A DNA stretch of 64,000 bases, from contig NC_084500.1 of NCBI RefSeq assembly GCF_030035675.1, positions 6,898,720-6,962,719 on the forward strand. The letters are read 5' to 3'. Under the pieces are notes generated by a model. That model had not been told where the DNA came from. It saw only the letters and a list, made by a program, of their open reading frames with translations, and made no database searches. Made by a program: the position numbers and the translations under genes. The DNA comes from Rhineura floridana (lineage: Eukaryota > Chordata > Lepidosauria > Squamata > Rhineuridae). Position 1 is the stretch's first letter. Each line of letters starts with the position of its first letter. This document shows, one piece after another, positions 1-10,374 of the stretch.

Positions 1-106
1 CCAGGAACCTGAAGTGTGGAATACCATTCCCAGATATTTGAAAAATGGGACATATCCCACCCTTCCTCCCAAAAGGAGCCCAGGGTGGCATGATGATACA
101 TATCAT

Positions 107-270
107 GGAACCAGTGACCAAGGGAGGCAGTGGGCTCTCCAACAGGCCTTCAAGAGGCAGCTGGACAGCCACCTGTCAGGGATGCTGTAAATTGGATTCC
201 TGCATTGAGCAGGGGGTTGGACTGGATGGCCTTCTAGGCCCCTTCCAACTCTACTATTCTGTGATCACAA
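107..270 (+). mobile_element. CR1 LINE 3' end fragment
   Basis: This is the 3' end of a CR1-clade LINE in sense orientation. It includes the stretch that in longer copies encodes the reverse-transcriptase tail, then the characteristic gttggactggatggcc and ccccttccaactcta. CR1 is a non-LTR retrotransposon that is usually 5'-truncated, which explains the short length. The same 3' end recurs at 15598-16104 and 21617-22012, and inverted at 10375 and 54294. Confidence 0.85.
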
Positions 271-1394
271 TGATATGCTCAGTCCTACTTTCAATACCGT
301 TTAAGCCTGCAAAAGATTTGGGGTGGACATACTGCTTCATTTCCCATAGATTCCTGCTAAAACACTATTACTTTTCATACCACAAAAGTTCTGGGGTTGC
401 TGTTTTGTTGGTTGTTGTTCTTGTTGTCCCATTTTGTTGTGCTGTAGCATAAGAGTGCTCTTCCAGATAGCAATAGCGCTGTAACATTGGGGAAGCATCA
501 CAGACCAACTAATATGGTGGAATGATGTATGGAAGGTCCAATACAAGTCCACCACTGGTGCACTGTTGTGTTAATGACATGTTGCAGAATACTCCGATAC
601 AAACACAAGCAAAAAGCAACACCAGTCTGGAGGGGCCCTTGGAGTGTTGGACTAGAACTGAAGAACCTTGAGTACTCAGCTATGAAGCTTGGTTAGGCCA
701 GTTTCTCAGCCTAAACTACCTCTTAGGTTTCTTAAGATAAGTGTGTGTGAGAGACGGGGGGGGAGAGAGGGAGAGGGATGCAGTGGCACAGTTAGGGCTG
801 GACCCTGGGACCAAAATCTAGGTCCCCACAGGCAAGCAAGCCCCATGTCAGCACCTGGGACAGCACCAGAGCTAGACAGGCCCTCAAAGAAAATGGATTT
901 GGAGATATTGAAATGACCCATTTTATAACAGCCATTTTGCGCATTTCAGCTCAATTGTTAGTGCAGGTAAAGTTGGATTCAAGTTCATCCTGCATTTGGT
1001 GGCAGTGCCCCAAAGTGCCATATGTAGTACCTTGATGAGAGAGCCAGTGGTGATGGCAGCCTATACTGTCCAACTTATGCAGCAATTTTTTAGAAAGATA
1101 TGTTGAAGACGTGTTCCTTCTTAGGTGAGTGAGAACATGGGTCTAGGCAAACCTTAGGCCCTGTGAGGGGTGACTTCCTCCTCCATCATGGCTGCAAGGA
1201 GGAGTTTTCAAGCTTTCATGTTAGTTTTTTATTACCTACAGCTTGCTGTGTTGTCTGAACAAACTATTAATCTTAACTATGGTTTGTTTTGAAGTAAGCC
1301 TATTCCAAACCATAGTTCTAAAGAAGCTGAAACACACCTGCTTCAAGCCCTGTAGTTTAAAGAAGCTGGCTTGCTTCAGCAAACCATTTTTAAG
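271..1394. other. Unassigned non-coding DNA
   Basis: No gene is visible. There is a purine-rich GT/GA patch near 740-780. Around 1250-1380 lies an old repeat built on aaccatag/ctatggtt inverted motifs. Short open frames here have no recognisable domains. Confidence 0.5.
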
Positions 1395-1572
1395 ATCAGT
1401 TGTTGTTGTTATGTGCCTTCAAGTCAATTATGACTTATGGCGACCCTATGAATCAGCGACCTCCAATAGCATCTGTCATGAACCACCCTGTTCAGATCTT
1501 GCAAGTTCAGGTCTGTGGCTGCCTTTATGGAATCATGTTCAGATCTTGTAAGTTCAGGTCTGTGGCATGTAG
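1395..1572 (-). mobile_element. BovB (RTE) LINE 3' end fragment
   Basis: The segment begins with gttgttgttatgtgccttc and continues through gacttatggcgaccctatg and accaccctgttcagatc. This is the antisense 3' end of the squamate BovB LINE. The element is 5'-truncated. An inner piece (gttcagatcttg...gttcaggtctgtgg) appears twice in succession, indicating a small local duplication. Longer copies at 41133 and 63104 retain reverse-transcriptase tail coding. Confidence 0.85.
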
Positions 1573-1879
1573 TCTTTTAAGATCAACCATACTTTAAAGT
1601 TCAGATATGATGCTAAACAGTCATTACTCTAAATTATAGTCATGGGCAAGGTTTTTTTTGTCAAGTTTTACTGTCTTTTTGCATTGTCGGAGCATAGAGA
1701 TTTCAGAAGTGCTGTTTTTGCATTTTTGTTTTTGTACAATTGATGGCCTCTGACTAATAAATAAAGACTTGTACGTTATTCTGGAATGGAAATGGAAACT
1801 TTGGATCTCTCAGCAACCTCTGTGGAAGAAGACGGGGAAGTGCAGAAAACCACGGCCAGTGTAGCTTATAATGCAGAAC

Positions 1880-2012
1880 CAGGCTTCTCCGCTCTTGGAT
1901 CCCAGATGTTGTTCAGCTACATCCTCCATCATCCTTGACTCTCGGTCATGCTGGCTGGGGCTAATGGGAGCTGGAGCCCAAGCATCTGGAGATCACCAGG
2001 TTGGGGAAGGCC
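1880..2012. mobile_element. Family D palindromic MITE, degraded
   Basis: It shows the family D pattern: a left end caggcttctcc, then cagatgttgtt, a middle catgctggctggggctaatg, and a right end ggttggggaagg. The two halves are inverted copies, so a transcript could fold into one hairpin. Better preserved copies (5409-5545 and 58535-58672) have 8-bp target duplications. Confidence 0.7.
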
Positions 2013-2062
2013 AGTTTAGCATTCCATGCTGTGTCTGCCAAGTATTTTGCAAGCTTAGATAC

Positions 2063-2285
2063 CAGCGGTTCCCAAACTCCCCCCCCCCGACCACTTGAAA
2101 ATTGCCGAGGGTCTTGGTGGACGACACATTGATTTTTCTGCCTGTTTCGTAATATGTTGTGCTGGATGCTTAAAGTGTTGTGTGTGTTTTTTAAAAAAAA
2201 ATTATATGGAATTCAAATCTAAATACAATTAAGAGATAAAAGAAGCAATACAAATATAATTACAAATTAATATGAATAATTGAAC
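2063..2285. mobile_element. Family F hAT element, 3'-incomplete copy
   Basis: It starts cagcggttcccaaac, a typical hAT terminal repeat, and contains ccgaccacttgaaaattgc and agaagcaatacaaat. The inner part (about 2213-2260) matches the DNA flanking the 6.2-kb unit at 22032-28276, so this copy serves as a paralogous empty site. No right terminal repeat is evident. Confidence 0.7.
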
Positions 2286-2610
2286 GTGATGGATATGCCT
2301 GTTGCGTTAAGCAAAGTTCTTTGATGTTTGGGGTAATATTTGTCAGGCGACGACTCCCATTATGAGTGACACTCTTTCTCTTGCGTGCATTCTCTCTTAG
2401 CTGTTTCCCTTCTTTCTGGCTGCTTTCTTCATTCCAATGTGTCGACTCCCCACTTCTTTCTAGTGCCTTGTCAGCCTCTTTTTCCAATTCAGGATCATCC
2501 CGTCTTTCCACCAGCCACAGCTTTATTCTTCTGAGGAAGTCAGAGCCTCCATTCCCCTCTTTACTTCTGACCGGTCCTGCTCACCTTCTGGGCAGAACAC
2601 TATTATTCAT

Positions 2611-2740
2611 TATTATTATTATTATTTATTCTTTTATATACCGCTTAATGCCAAAATAGGCTTCTAAGTGGTTTACAAAGCATAAAACCAGTTACACAAA
2701 GATAAAAATATAAACACTCATAATTAAAATACTAGGTTCT
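2611..2740. mobile_element. Short LINE/SINE-tail repeat after (TTA)n
   Basis: A (TTA)n run is followed by tttatataccgcttaatgcc and a ggtttacaaag motif. This is the layout of the abundant squamate repeat that reads 'tataccgccc...gggcggtttaca' elsewhere (29648, 40083 and 47958). It is probably L2-derived; the class is inferred. Confidence 0.5.
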
Positions 2741-2761
2741 AAGAATGATGCAGCTGCTGTG

Positions 2762-2876
2762 CCCTCTTCTTCTTCTTCTTCTTCTTCTTCTTCTTCTCTC
2801 TTTCTCCCTCCTTCTCTCTCCCTCCCTGCCTCTCTCTCTCTGTCTCTCTCTCTGTCTCTCTCTCTCACACACACAC
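2762..2876. repeat. Compound (CTT)n (CT)n (CA)n microsatellite
   Basis: About 35 bp of pure CTT repeat runs into a long polypyrimidine CT-rich tract and then a short CA run. The low-complexity frames on both strands (poly-Glu, Arg/Glu or Leu) are artefacts of it. Confidence 0.95.
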
Positions 2877-2925
2877 TGTTTTCACACGTGTATAGCTTCT
2901 CAGAGTCAACACTGTGGACAACCTG

Positions 2926-3790
2926 AATGACCGATGGCCCATCTAGACCAGCATCCTGTTCTCACAGTGGCCAACCAGTTGACCATGGGAAGCCCACAAG
3001 CAGGACCTGAGTGCCAAGAGCACTCTCCCCTCCTGCGGTTTCCAGCAAGGGATTTTAAGAAGCATACTCCCTCTGACTATGGAGGCAGAACGTAGCCATC
3101 CTGGCTAGTAGCCACTGATAGCACCCTCCATGAATTTGGCCAATCCTCTTTTCAAGCCATCCAAGTTGGTGGCCTTCACTGCCTTTCATGGGAACAAATC
3201 CCATAGTTTAACTCTGGGCTGCGTGAAGAAGTCCTTTCCTTTGTCTGTCCTGAATCTTCCAACGTTCAGCTTCATTGGATGTCCAGGAGTTCTAGTGTTA
3301 TGAGAGAGGGAGAAACACTTTTCTCTGTCCACTTTCTCCTTCCCATGCATAATTATATACATGTCTACCCCATTGCCTCTGACTCGCCCTCTCTAAACTA
3401 AAAAGCCCCAAATGCTGCATATTTCCCTCAAAGGGGGAGTCACTCCCTCCCCTTGATATTTTGGTTGCCCTTGTTTGAACCTTTTCCAACTCTGCAATAT
3501 CCTTTTGGGTTGAGGTGGCCAGAACTGTACACATCATTCCAAATACAGCCACACCATAGATTTATATAACGGCATTACGATATTGCAAATTTAATTTTCC
3601 ATACCTTTCCTAAAGATCCCTAGCATGGAATTTGCCTTTTTCACAGCTGCCATACATTGAGTTGACAACTTCATCGAGCTATCCACTATGACCCCAAGGT
3701 TTTGTTCCTGGCCAGTCACTGCCAGTTCACTCCACGTGAGAATATATGTGAACCTGCGTTCACTTGCATTTTCTACTTGCATACAGCTCC
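2926..3790 (-). mobile_element. CR1-clade LINE, 3' part with RT tail remnants
   Basis: The plus strand reads gcatcctgttctcacagtgg and cccacaagcaggacctgag, the antisense 3' end of a CR1 subfamily. Further in, minus-strand frames encode reverse-transcriptase C-terminal remnants: QEQNLGVIVDSSMKLSTQC and KKANSMLGIFRKGMEN (3591-3782), then LEKVQTRATKISRG (3298-3552). The reading frame is broken, so this is a dead, 5'-truncated copy. It is homologous to the longer piece at 56588-57583. Confidence 0.85.
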
Positions 3791-3802
3791 ATCCATAGTA
3801 TG

Positions 3803-4191
3803 CAGTAACGTAGTGGCAAATTCAGAAGTGCAGGGTCCCTTCATGTTGGTCACAGCTTTTTTTGCCACAGGGTTCAGAATGAGATCCTTGTTAATGCCTT
3901 CTCCCAGAGCAACAGATGTCCCTAGGAGCCAATCAGCATGAAAGGGGAAAGTGTTCGCTACTGAGAAGAGTCTTCCCAGTGGCTGACTCCTCTCCTTTCC
4001 CTCTGATTGGCTCCAATCAACAGGAAAGGACAAGGAAGCATATTAGAAGACTCTTCTCAGTGGCTAACACATTCTCCTTTCATGCTGATTGGCTCATAGG
4101 ATGCTGGAGACAGGGGGACCCTGTTGGGACCCTGCTCCCCAAGATGTAAGGGGTCTAAGACCTCCTTAGACCCTGGACGACTATACCCCTG
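3803..4191. mobile_element. Family A hAT MITE, near full length
   Basis: The ends are cagtaacgtagtggcaaatt on the left and cgactatacccctg on the right, giving CAG...CTG termini. The flanking 8-mers atagtatg (3795-3802) and ataagatg (4192-4199) match at 6 of 8 positions, consistent with an aged hAT target duplication. Inside, the sequence around catgaaaggggaaagtgtt and its inverse tctcctttcatgctgattgg can pair, so the element folds back on itself. There is no coding capacity. Confidence 0.85.
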
Positions 4192-4199
4192 ATAAGATG

Positions 4200-5408
4200 G
4201 AACTGTGAGCTGAATGTGAACTTTGGCCCTACCTGTGAATTACTGCACCATTTTTCCAGAGATGACAGTGTGACAAAAGAAATGTGTGTATACAGCTGTG
4301 CTTTTGTTAACTTCTCTTTCCAGTCCTCTTTAAAGAATCTGTTGGCTCTCTGTAGTCTTGCTGCCTTTGCTTCTTGGCAGAAGGCCACAGTGCGAGCGAC
4401 TTCAGAGCATCATAGTCTTAGGGAAAACTGCATGTGCTTTAAAATGGATACTAGGCAGATCCGTTCCCTAAGTAACGAGAATGTGACTAAGGCAGGTTAG
4501 AGAGGTTGGTTTGCTCCTAATGACCTGTGACCGGCCCCTTGTTGCTCCAGATTTCTTTTCAGGCAATGCATTTTTTAAGGTCTCTGCTGGGAAGCTTGCT
4601 ATTGTTTCTTGAATGAATGAATCTTTATTTGTTGATATCGTCCCTGGATTCAGGAGAAGAGATACTTTCAGTTTGCATGGGAAATGTTGGGAGCTAGCCA
4701 CCAAGAGAATTCCTGTTGTGTAGAACCTATAGAAACAGGTGAAATAAAGAGTTTTTTTTCTAAGATGCCACACGAAACACACCCAAATAGTTTTAGCCGG
4801 TTAAGAACTGAAGAACAGCCCTGTGTTGGAAGCACAATAGCAGGGATCATTCGGTGAGAAACCTAAGGGTTAATTCCGTGGACAACCAATGAAGAAGGGG
4901 AGAGTTGATGGAGGACATATTGCTTAGCAACCAGTCAGAGTGGCATGATCCTTGCTGAGGTAGCTCATGCTCTGACTGGCAGCGTAGTTCTGAAGGAACC
5001 CTGTAAGTGTTGTTGTATGCTGTGAACAAGGCCTGAAGAAAAAAAGAAAAAAGCCCTCTGTTTATTTGTCCTCGCATCATACAGTGTTTTTGTTTAGTTT
5101 ACCCGGTAAAGTATTATCAGTTTCTTTTCTCTCTGGACTCCCATCTGCATTATTCAAGTGACTCTGCTAAACCCTGAAGGATCAAACCGAGGCCCTTCTA
5201 GTCTGATACTGTAGCCAGTCAAATGTTCCTGGGAAGCCCACAAGAAGAATGCTAGAGTTGCAGGGATTTTTGTGGGTCATATAGTCTATATGACAACAGA
5301 TGGCTGCCTCCTCCCTGGTTGAAAAAAGACCTCCAGCAAAAGAGATCCTCCCTGCCTCCCTGGCCCAAGTTTCTGGTTCCATTGTCAAGCTGCTGTTTGC
5401 ATCTAGAG
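4200..5408. other. Unassigned non-coding DNA
   Basis: No repeat family I recognise and no gene. Short frames on both strands lack domain similarity. A remnant of the tRNA-SINE tail may lie near 5185-5225 (tctagtctgatactg). Confidence 0.4.
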
Positions 5409-5545
5409 CAGGCGTGGTGAACATTTGGCCCTCCAGTTTGTGCTGAACCACAGCTCTCGTCAGCCCAGCAAGCATAGCCAATGATCAGGGATGATGGGAG
5501 TTGTAGTTCATCAACACTGGGAGGGCCAGAGGTTCCCCAAACCTG
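5409..5545. mobile_element. Family D palindromic MITE with intact target duplication
   Basis: This 137-bp near-palindrome has arms caggcgtggtgaacatttgg and the inverse ccagaggttccccaaacctg. The identical 8-mer atctagag flanks it at 5401-5408 and 5546-5553. The 8-bp duplication and CAG/CTG ends place it with hAT-mobilised MITEs. Confidence 0.88.
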
Positions 5546-5654
5546 ATCTAGAGGTTTCTCCTAACGATCAACTTGAATCTACTTTCCTCCTGTAATTTCA
5601 GTCCATTGCATCTAGCCCCGTTTTATGAGAAAGAAGAGGACAAGTCCTAAGAAC

Positions 5655-5885
5655 ATAATCAGAACATAAGAAGAGCTTTGCTGGATAGGGGCCCATCTAG
5701 TCCAGCATCCTGTTCTCACAGGTGCCATCCAGATGCCCCAATGGGAAGCCTACAAGCAGGACCTGAGTGCAAGACTGCTGTCCCCCTCCTGCAGTCTTTG
5801 AATTTTTCTGTGTGACAATGGAGGTTAACACATAGGCATCAGGGTTAGTGGCCATTGATAGCCTTATCCTCCATGATGTTTGAAG
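5655..5885 (-). mobile_element. CR1-clade LINE 3' end fragment
   Basis: Antisense motifs agtccagcatcctgttctca and caagcaggacctgag identify the same CR1 subfamily as at 2926. Only the last 230 bp or so remain. Confidence 0.8.
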
Positions 5886-5959
5886 GTAAGGATAAGAAAT
5901 TTGTGTAGGATCTCAAGATGGGTTGGGAAAACACTGAAGTGATTTAAGGAGGGGCAGTT

Positions 5960-6196
5960 TTCTGTTGCCCCAGAGGTCAGGTCTTGAACCAGTGGGTGAA
6001 AATGACAGGGCAGCAGATTTCATCTAGACGTTATGAAAAAATTCCCAACTGTAAGAGCTATTCAGCAGGGGAGGTGATGGCATATCCTTTGCTGGAGATA
6101 CTTATTTAAGCAAAGGCTAGATAGCCATTCATTCAGGATGCAGCAGCATGGGGTTGGACTAGATGATCTCCAAGGTCCCTTCCAATTTTATGATGA
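5960..6196 (+). mobile_element. Old CR1 3' end fragment
   Basis: The stretch ends gggttggactagatgatc, then ggtcccttccaattttatga. This is the sense 3' end of an older and more diverged CR1, resembling the deep reptile/bird form. Confidence 0.65.
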
Positions 6197-6899
6197 TGCT
6201 TATCATGTCAGGCACAGAGAGAGAGCTTCTTGCTGTGCTGTTCCAAGAAAAAAAAGAACTGAAAATTAAATGTTGAATACTGCTTATGAATTATGACTCG
6301 ATCAATCTGGCAGCCATTCTGAAATCTGCCATGCTGAGGGGGGAAGGATTAGTCATGGAATGCTGACATTCCTATCGGCGCTACTGTTATGAAGGCATTT
6401 GCATGTTGGCTTGGCTGGATGGAAAACCTCATGTGGGGGTCTTGGACGGGGAAGCCTGAAAGAACGGGGGTCCCTTATGCGAGCCTGGAAAGCAGGTGGG
6501 AGAGCTGCATTTTACACTGATTCAGAATCGCCTGCCAAATCTTTTGGTTGCACGCCACTAGTAATGAAGACATTTCATAAGACAGTAACAGTATGTCAAG
6601 AAAGATGTAATTAAAGCAGAAACAAATTGGCACTTCTAGATTAAAGACAAGCCGCAAATGAAAACACCTGTACGTTCTCCTCTATGCATTGGCTGCCTAG
6701 GGCAGGCTGCCAGATATGCAAATGGAAAGACATTGACAAATTTCCTTGCATGTGTGGGTTTGGGAAACCAAACTCTTCTATTAACCTGGCATTTGTCTGG
6801 GCTTTTGACAACAATGGAGCTCTTACTTTATGTCGTGTCTGTGCCAGATCAGGATGAGAAGTCCATAAATAATATTTGGGAGGAGTTGCAGCTGAGAAT
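6197..6899. other. Unassigned non-coding DNA
   Basis: Nothing recognisable as a gene or repeat family apart from a purine-rich patch near 6240-6260. Confidence 0.4.
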
Positions 6900-6907
6900 G
6901 CTTTAAC

Positions 6908-7308
6908 CAGTAGGTCTAGTGGCAAATTCAGGACTGCAGGGTCCCTTTATGATAGCCACAGCCACGCCTCTCCCTCTTTGTTTGCTGCTGGTTTGAGAAT
7001 GAGATCCTTGTTAATGCCTTCTGCCACAACAATGGACGTCCTTAGGAGCCAATAAGCATGAAAGAGGAGAGTGTTAACTACTGAAAAGAGTCTTCTCAGT
7101 GGCTGACTCACCTCCTTTCTCTCTGGCTCCAATCAGCAGGAAAGGACAAGGAAGCATGTTAGAAGACTCTTCTCAGTGGCTAACACACTCCCCTTTCATG
7201 TTGATTGGCTCATAGGATGCTGGAGATATAGGTACCTTGCTGGGACCCTGCTCCCCCCAAAATTAAGGGGTGTAAGACCCCCTGGGACCCTGGACCACTA
7301 CACCACTG
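6908..7308. mobile_element. Family A hAT MITE with perfect target duplication
   Basis: A complete 401-bp copy. It begins cagtaggtctagtggcaaat and ends ccactacaccactg. The identical 8-mer gctttaac flanks it at 6900-6907 and 7309-7316. This is the copy that proves the family is mobilised with hAT-type 8-bp duplications. The internal inverted repeat around agcatgaaagaggagagtgt and its inverse at 7170-7210 gives it a foldback shape. It encodes nothing. Confidence 0.93.
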
Positions 7309-8049
7309 GCTTTAACTCTTACAAAGTGACGGATCCCAAACTGAATCTGGCTGATTTCGGCTTTGGCCAGTCGAGACAGCCCCCGATTGACCTGGGTTGG
7401 CATGGAACAATTCAGATCTGTCAAGAGGAGGGGCTGGAGAGAGAGGGGAGAGTAGGAGAGTCAGGGCTCAGCCTCTGCAAAGTGCAGTTTGGGGCTGTTT
7501 GCAAGAGGGCTTAACAGCCCCACACTGGGCATTGGTAGTGCTCACCTGTTCCTAGGGGGGAATGTGCACAGCCAAACTGAGCAGAACTGAACTACCTACT
7601 GTGCAATCCTGCTGGCTTCTGGGATCATAGGGAATGTGCTGAGGAAGCAGACCGCAGCAGGATTGTACTTTCCAGTTGCAGATGATGAGTGGAGGAATCA
7701 ATCCTGTTGGCTGCAGAGGTCTGCTTGACACTGCATACTTTGCAGGGCGTGCACTGGGGAAACCACACTCAGCAGGATTTAAACCAGGGGTGTAGTCATC
7801 CAGGGTTTGGGGGAGGGAGGTGTTAGACACTTTTTTGGGAGCAGGGTCCAAATGTCTCCAGCATCTTGTGAACCAATCAGCATGAAAGGGGAGTGTGTTA
7901 GCCACTGAGGAGAGTCTTCTAACATGCTTCTTTGACCTTTCTTGCTGTTTGGAGCCAATCAGAGTGAAAGGAAGTGGGTCAGCCATTAAGAAGACTCTTC
8001 TCAGTCTCCTTTCATGCTTGTTGGGTCCTAGGGATGTCTGTTGTGGGAA

Positions 8050-8588
8050 GACTGAAAAGTTAAAATCGACCTTAACAAAAAAACAACGCAATGCTCCAAG
8101 AGGAGTTAAGGTGCATATAGGGAACAACAAAAAGAAATATAAACATTCCACAGATGGTAATAAATCAATGCCTAAGCAATATGCCCGGGAGGGATGCATA
8201 ATGTTGGTGAAACTTTGTCACTATTTTTAGAAATATGCCAACAAGAGAAAATGAGTTTTTGACTTTTTGAACTGACAATGTATCAGCCTATATGAATGAA
8301 AGTAATATATAAGGTGTACAAGTCCACTGAAGAAGACTCTTTGTTGAAACTCATTTGGCTGCACTCTGTTTTTGAGCCTCATCTTCCGTAAGCATGAATT
8401 TATTACCATCTGCAGAATTTTACAGCTGTATTCTTTTCTTTTTTGTATTTCACCTTACATGGGCATTGATTCAATACCACATGTAGAATTTCAGTAGTGA
8501 TTTTATGTTGGTTTTATAATATGTGTGTATTAAATGTTTGTATGTTATTTTATGTTTCACATGTGCACCTTCTCTGAGCATTTTGTCA
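8050..8588. mobile_element. Unclassified insertion with hammerhead-like core
   Basis: This AT-rich segment interrupts a family A MITE. It contains ctgaaga...gaaac (8327-8350), a spacing that fits the catalytic core CUGANGA/GAAA of hammerhead ribozymes, which Penelope-like retroelements are known to carry. A similar core occurs at 17185-17207. No reverse-transcriptase frame is visible. Identity as a Penelope-like remnant is inference only. Confidence 0.35.
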
Positions 8589-8662
8589 GAGAAGGCATTA
8601 ACAAGGATCTCATTCCTAACTCAGCAGCAATAAAGGGGGAGGGGGCGTGGCTGTGGCTATGA

Positions 8663-8933
8663 TAGGGATGGAAAGGTCTGTCGATTTCGGTTCTCTCAGT
8701 TTCTCATTTTTCCAATCTTAAATTCAATTCTCCCCATTTCTGCAGCAATTTGAGTTCCCTTCGCATATGCATTTTTGTAAATATTGTTTCATTGGCGAAC
8801 TGCATCGCAAAATTCTAATGAATGCAAATTTCTAAGGATGGCTGCGTTTCGCTTCTCATACTGATTCGGAAAGTGCAAATTTGATACATTCTGCTTAAAA
8901 TGTGGACTGTATCAAAGTTCTCACCCATCTCTA
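8663..8933 (+). mobile_element. Family B Ac-like hAT MITE nested in family A
   Basis: It runs from tagggatggaaaggtctg to cacccatctcta, with the family's internal tcagtttctcatttttcc and gcaaaattctaatgaatgc. Flanking 8-mers ggctatga and gactgtga agree at 6 of 8. It is shorter than the 452-bp copy at 53166, so internal sequence has been lost. Confidence 0.8.
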
Positions 8934-9157
8934 GACTGTGACTGATATGAAGGGACTCTACACTTCTGAATTTGCCACTGCGCTACTGATTTGAACCCTC
9001 CACTCACCTGCTGATGACTGGAGGGTTCAATCCTGCTAGCTGCGGTGTGGTCAGGAGGGTGGTGGGTGGGAAGGAGCACACTTTCTCCTTCCCCTGTCCT
9101 GACCTCATGTCTAATTAAGGTTTTGAAACCCTAATAAACATGTAGATGGGAGGACGG

Positions 9158-9455
9158 GGAGCCAATCATATGAAAGGGGAGTGTTTTAGCCACTGAGAAG
9201 AGTGTTCTAACTTGCTTCCTTGTCCTTTTCTGCTGATTGGAGCCAATCAGAATGAAAGTGAGTTAGCCACTGAGAAGACTCTTCTCAGCAGCTAACACTC
9301 TCCCCTTTTCATGCTTACTGGCTCTTAAGGATGTCTGTTGTTGTGGGAGAAGGTTTGAAAAGGCTCTCATTCTTAACCCAGCAGCAAAAGGAGGGGGCAT
9401 GGTTGTGACTAACATGAAGGGACCCTGCACTTCTGAATTTGCCACTATACTACTG
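9158..9455. mobile_element. Family A hAT MITE, left-truncated
   Basis: It retains the internal foldback (gccaatcatatgaaagggga and its inverse near 9300) and the right end ttgccactatactactg. The left terminal repeat is missing. Confidence 0.8.
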
Positions 9456-9819
9456 TATATATTGGGATGACCCATGAGTTAATTAGGGACTGAAAGAAAG
9501 GAAGAACAACAGCTTATTGGTTCCCTTTTATCCTGTATGTTTGCCAAGGAGCTTTTTCCTTCTGTAAGATGGGGCAACCCATATCTCACCAGTCTAACCT
9601 AACATGGCTCTCTCTGAATGTGACATGGCAATGCCAGATAGCCAATCATATTTGGCATTCGGATGCTCTGGTTTAGCATTCTGACCTTTGGAGGGCAGCT
9701 CTAGCCAATTCAGAGTGAGGGCAGTGCTTCCTGTACCACATTTCCCTCACTCTGGATGGGCATGGGAAGACAAAATATGTTGGATGTTGAGGAAAGGGGC
9801 GGGGAGAGTAAACATGGCT

Positions 9820-9900
9820 GTTGTTGCTGCCACCTAGGAAAGATAGGATGGGAACTGCAGTCCAACAACATCCAGAGGGCAGCAGGTTGGAGAACACTGT
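9820..9900. mobile_element. Family D MITE half
   Basis: The stretch gcagtccaacaacatccaga followed by gcaggttggagaacactg is one arm and end of the family D palindrome. Confidence 0.6.
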
Positions 9901-10116
9901 TTAAAAGGAAGAGCCCAGGGAGACCCACCTTGTATCACCTGCTTAAGGTCTCCAGTGGCAGGGGGTGTTTCTTGGGAGGGTGGCTCCTGCTCTGCAGCCC
10001 AATGCTAGCATGGATTACAAAGCGGGAGCTACACCCACCCAGCCTCGGGACCTGCTGTCAGCTGTAGGGGCCCCTGGCCAGTTCCCAACCCAGCCACCTG
10101 CTGGCACCATGCCTGG

Positions 10117-10374
10117 ATGAGGGAAAAATTCAATTCAGTTTGCACTTAACGGTGAATCTACCAAATTTGCACTTTCTGAAATAATATGCAAACCAAAACA
10201 TAGCCATCCTTCAAAAGTCGCACATCTTCACATTTTGCAGTGCAGTTCTCCTGCCAAGTAATGCATAAAAACTGCATATATCTAGTGTGCATAAAAATGC
10301 ATGCATTTGTGAACATGCAAAATTGTAGTTCTGCAAATGACCAGTGTGTATATACAATTGCATATATTAGAATA
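10117..10374 (-). mobile_element. Family B-related MITE fragment
   Basis: The antisense family B signature is visible: ttcagtttgcactta, aatttgcactttctgaaa and atagccatccttcaaaa. A close relative lies at 49385-49765, sharing gttctgcaaatgaccagt. No terminal repeat is preserved on the right, where a CR1 fragment abuts. Confidence 0.6.

Larger units (their letters stand above)
7785..8988. mobile_element. Family A hAT MITE split by two later insertions
   Basis: The left end caggggtgtagtcatcc is at 7785 and the right end gccactgcgctactg closes at 8988. The flanking 8-mers atttaaac (7777-7784) and atttgaac (8989-8996) match 7 of 8, so both halves belong to one insertion. Between them lie a foreign segment of about 540 bp (8050-8588) and a family B MITE (8663-8933). 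Removing these leaves about 400 bp, the normal family A length. Confidence 0.85.

Noticed and set aside
2692-2930. Poly-Glu/Arg and poly-Leu frames
   Set aside because: Both strands of a CTT/CT microsatellite translate without stops; no conserved domain.
7552-8199. 215-residue minus-strand frame
   Set aside because: It crosses the boundary between unrelated sequence, a family A MITE and a later insertion, so it is a chance fusion.
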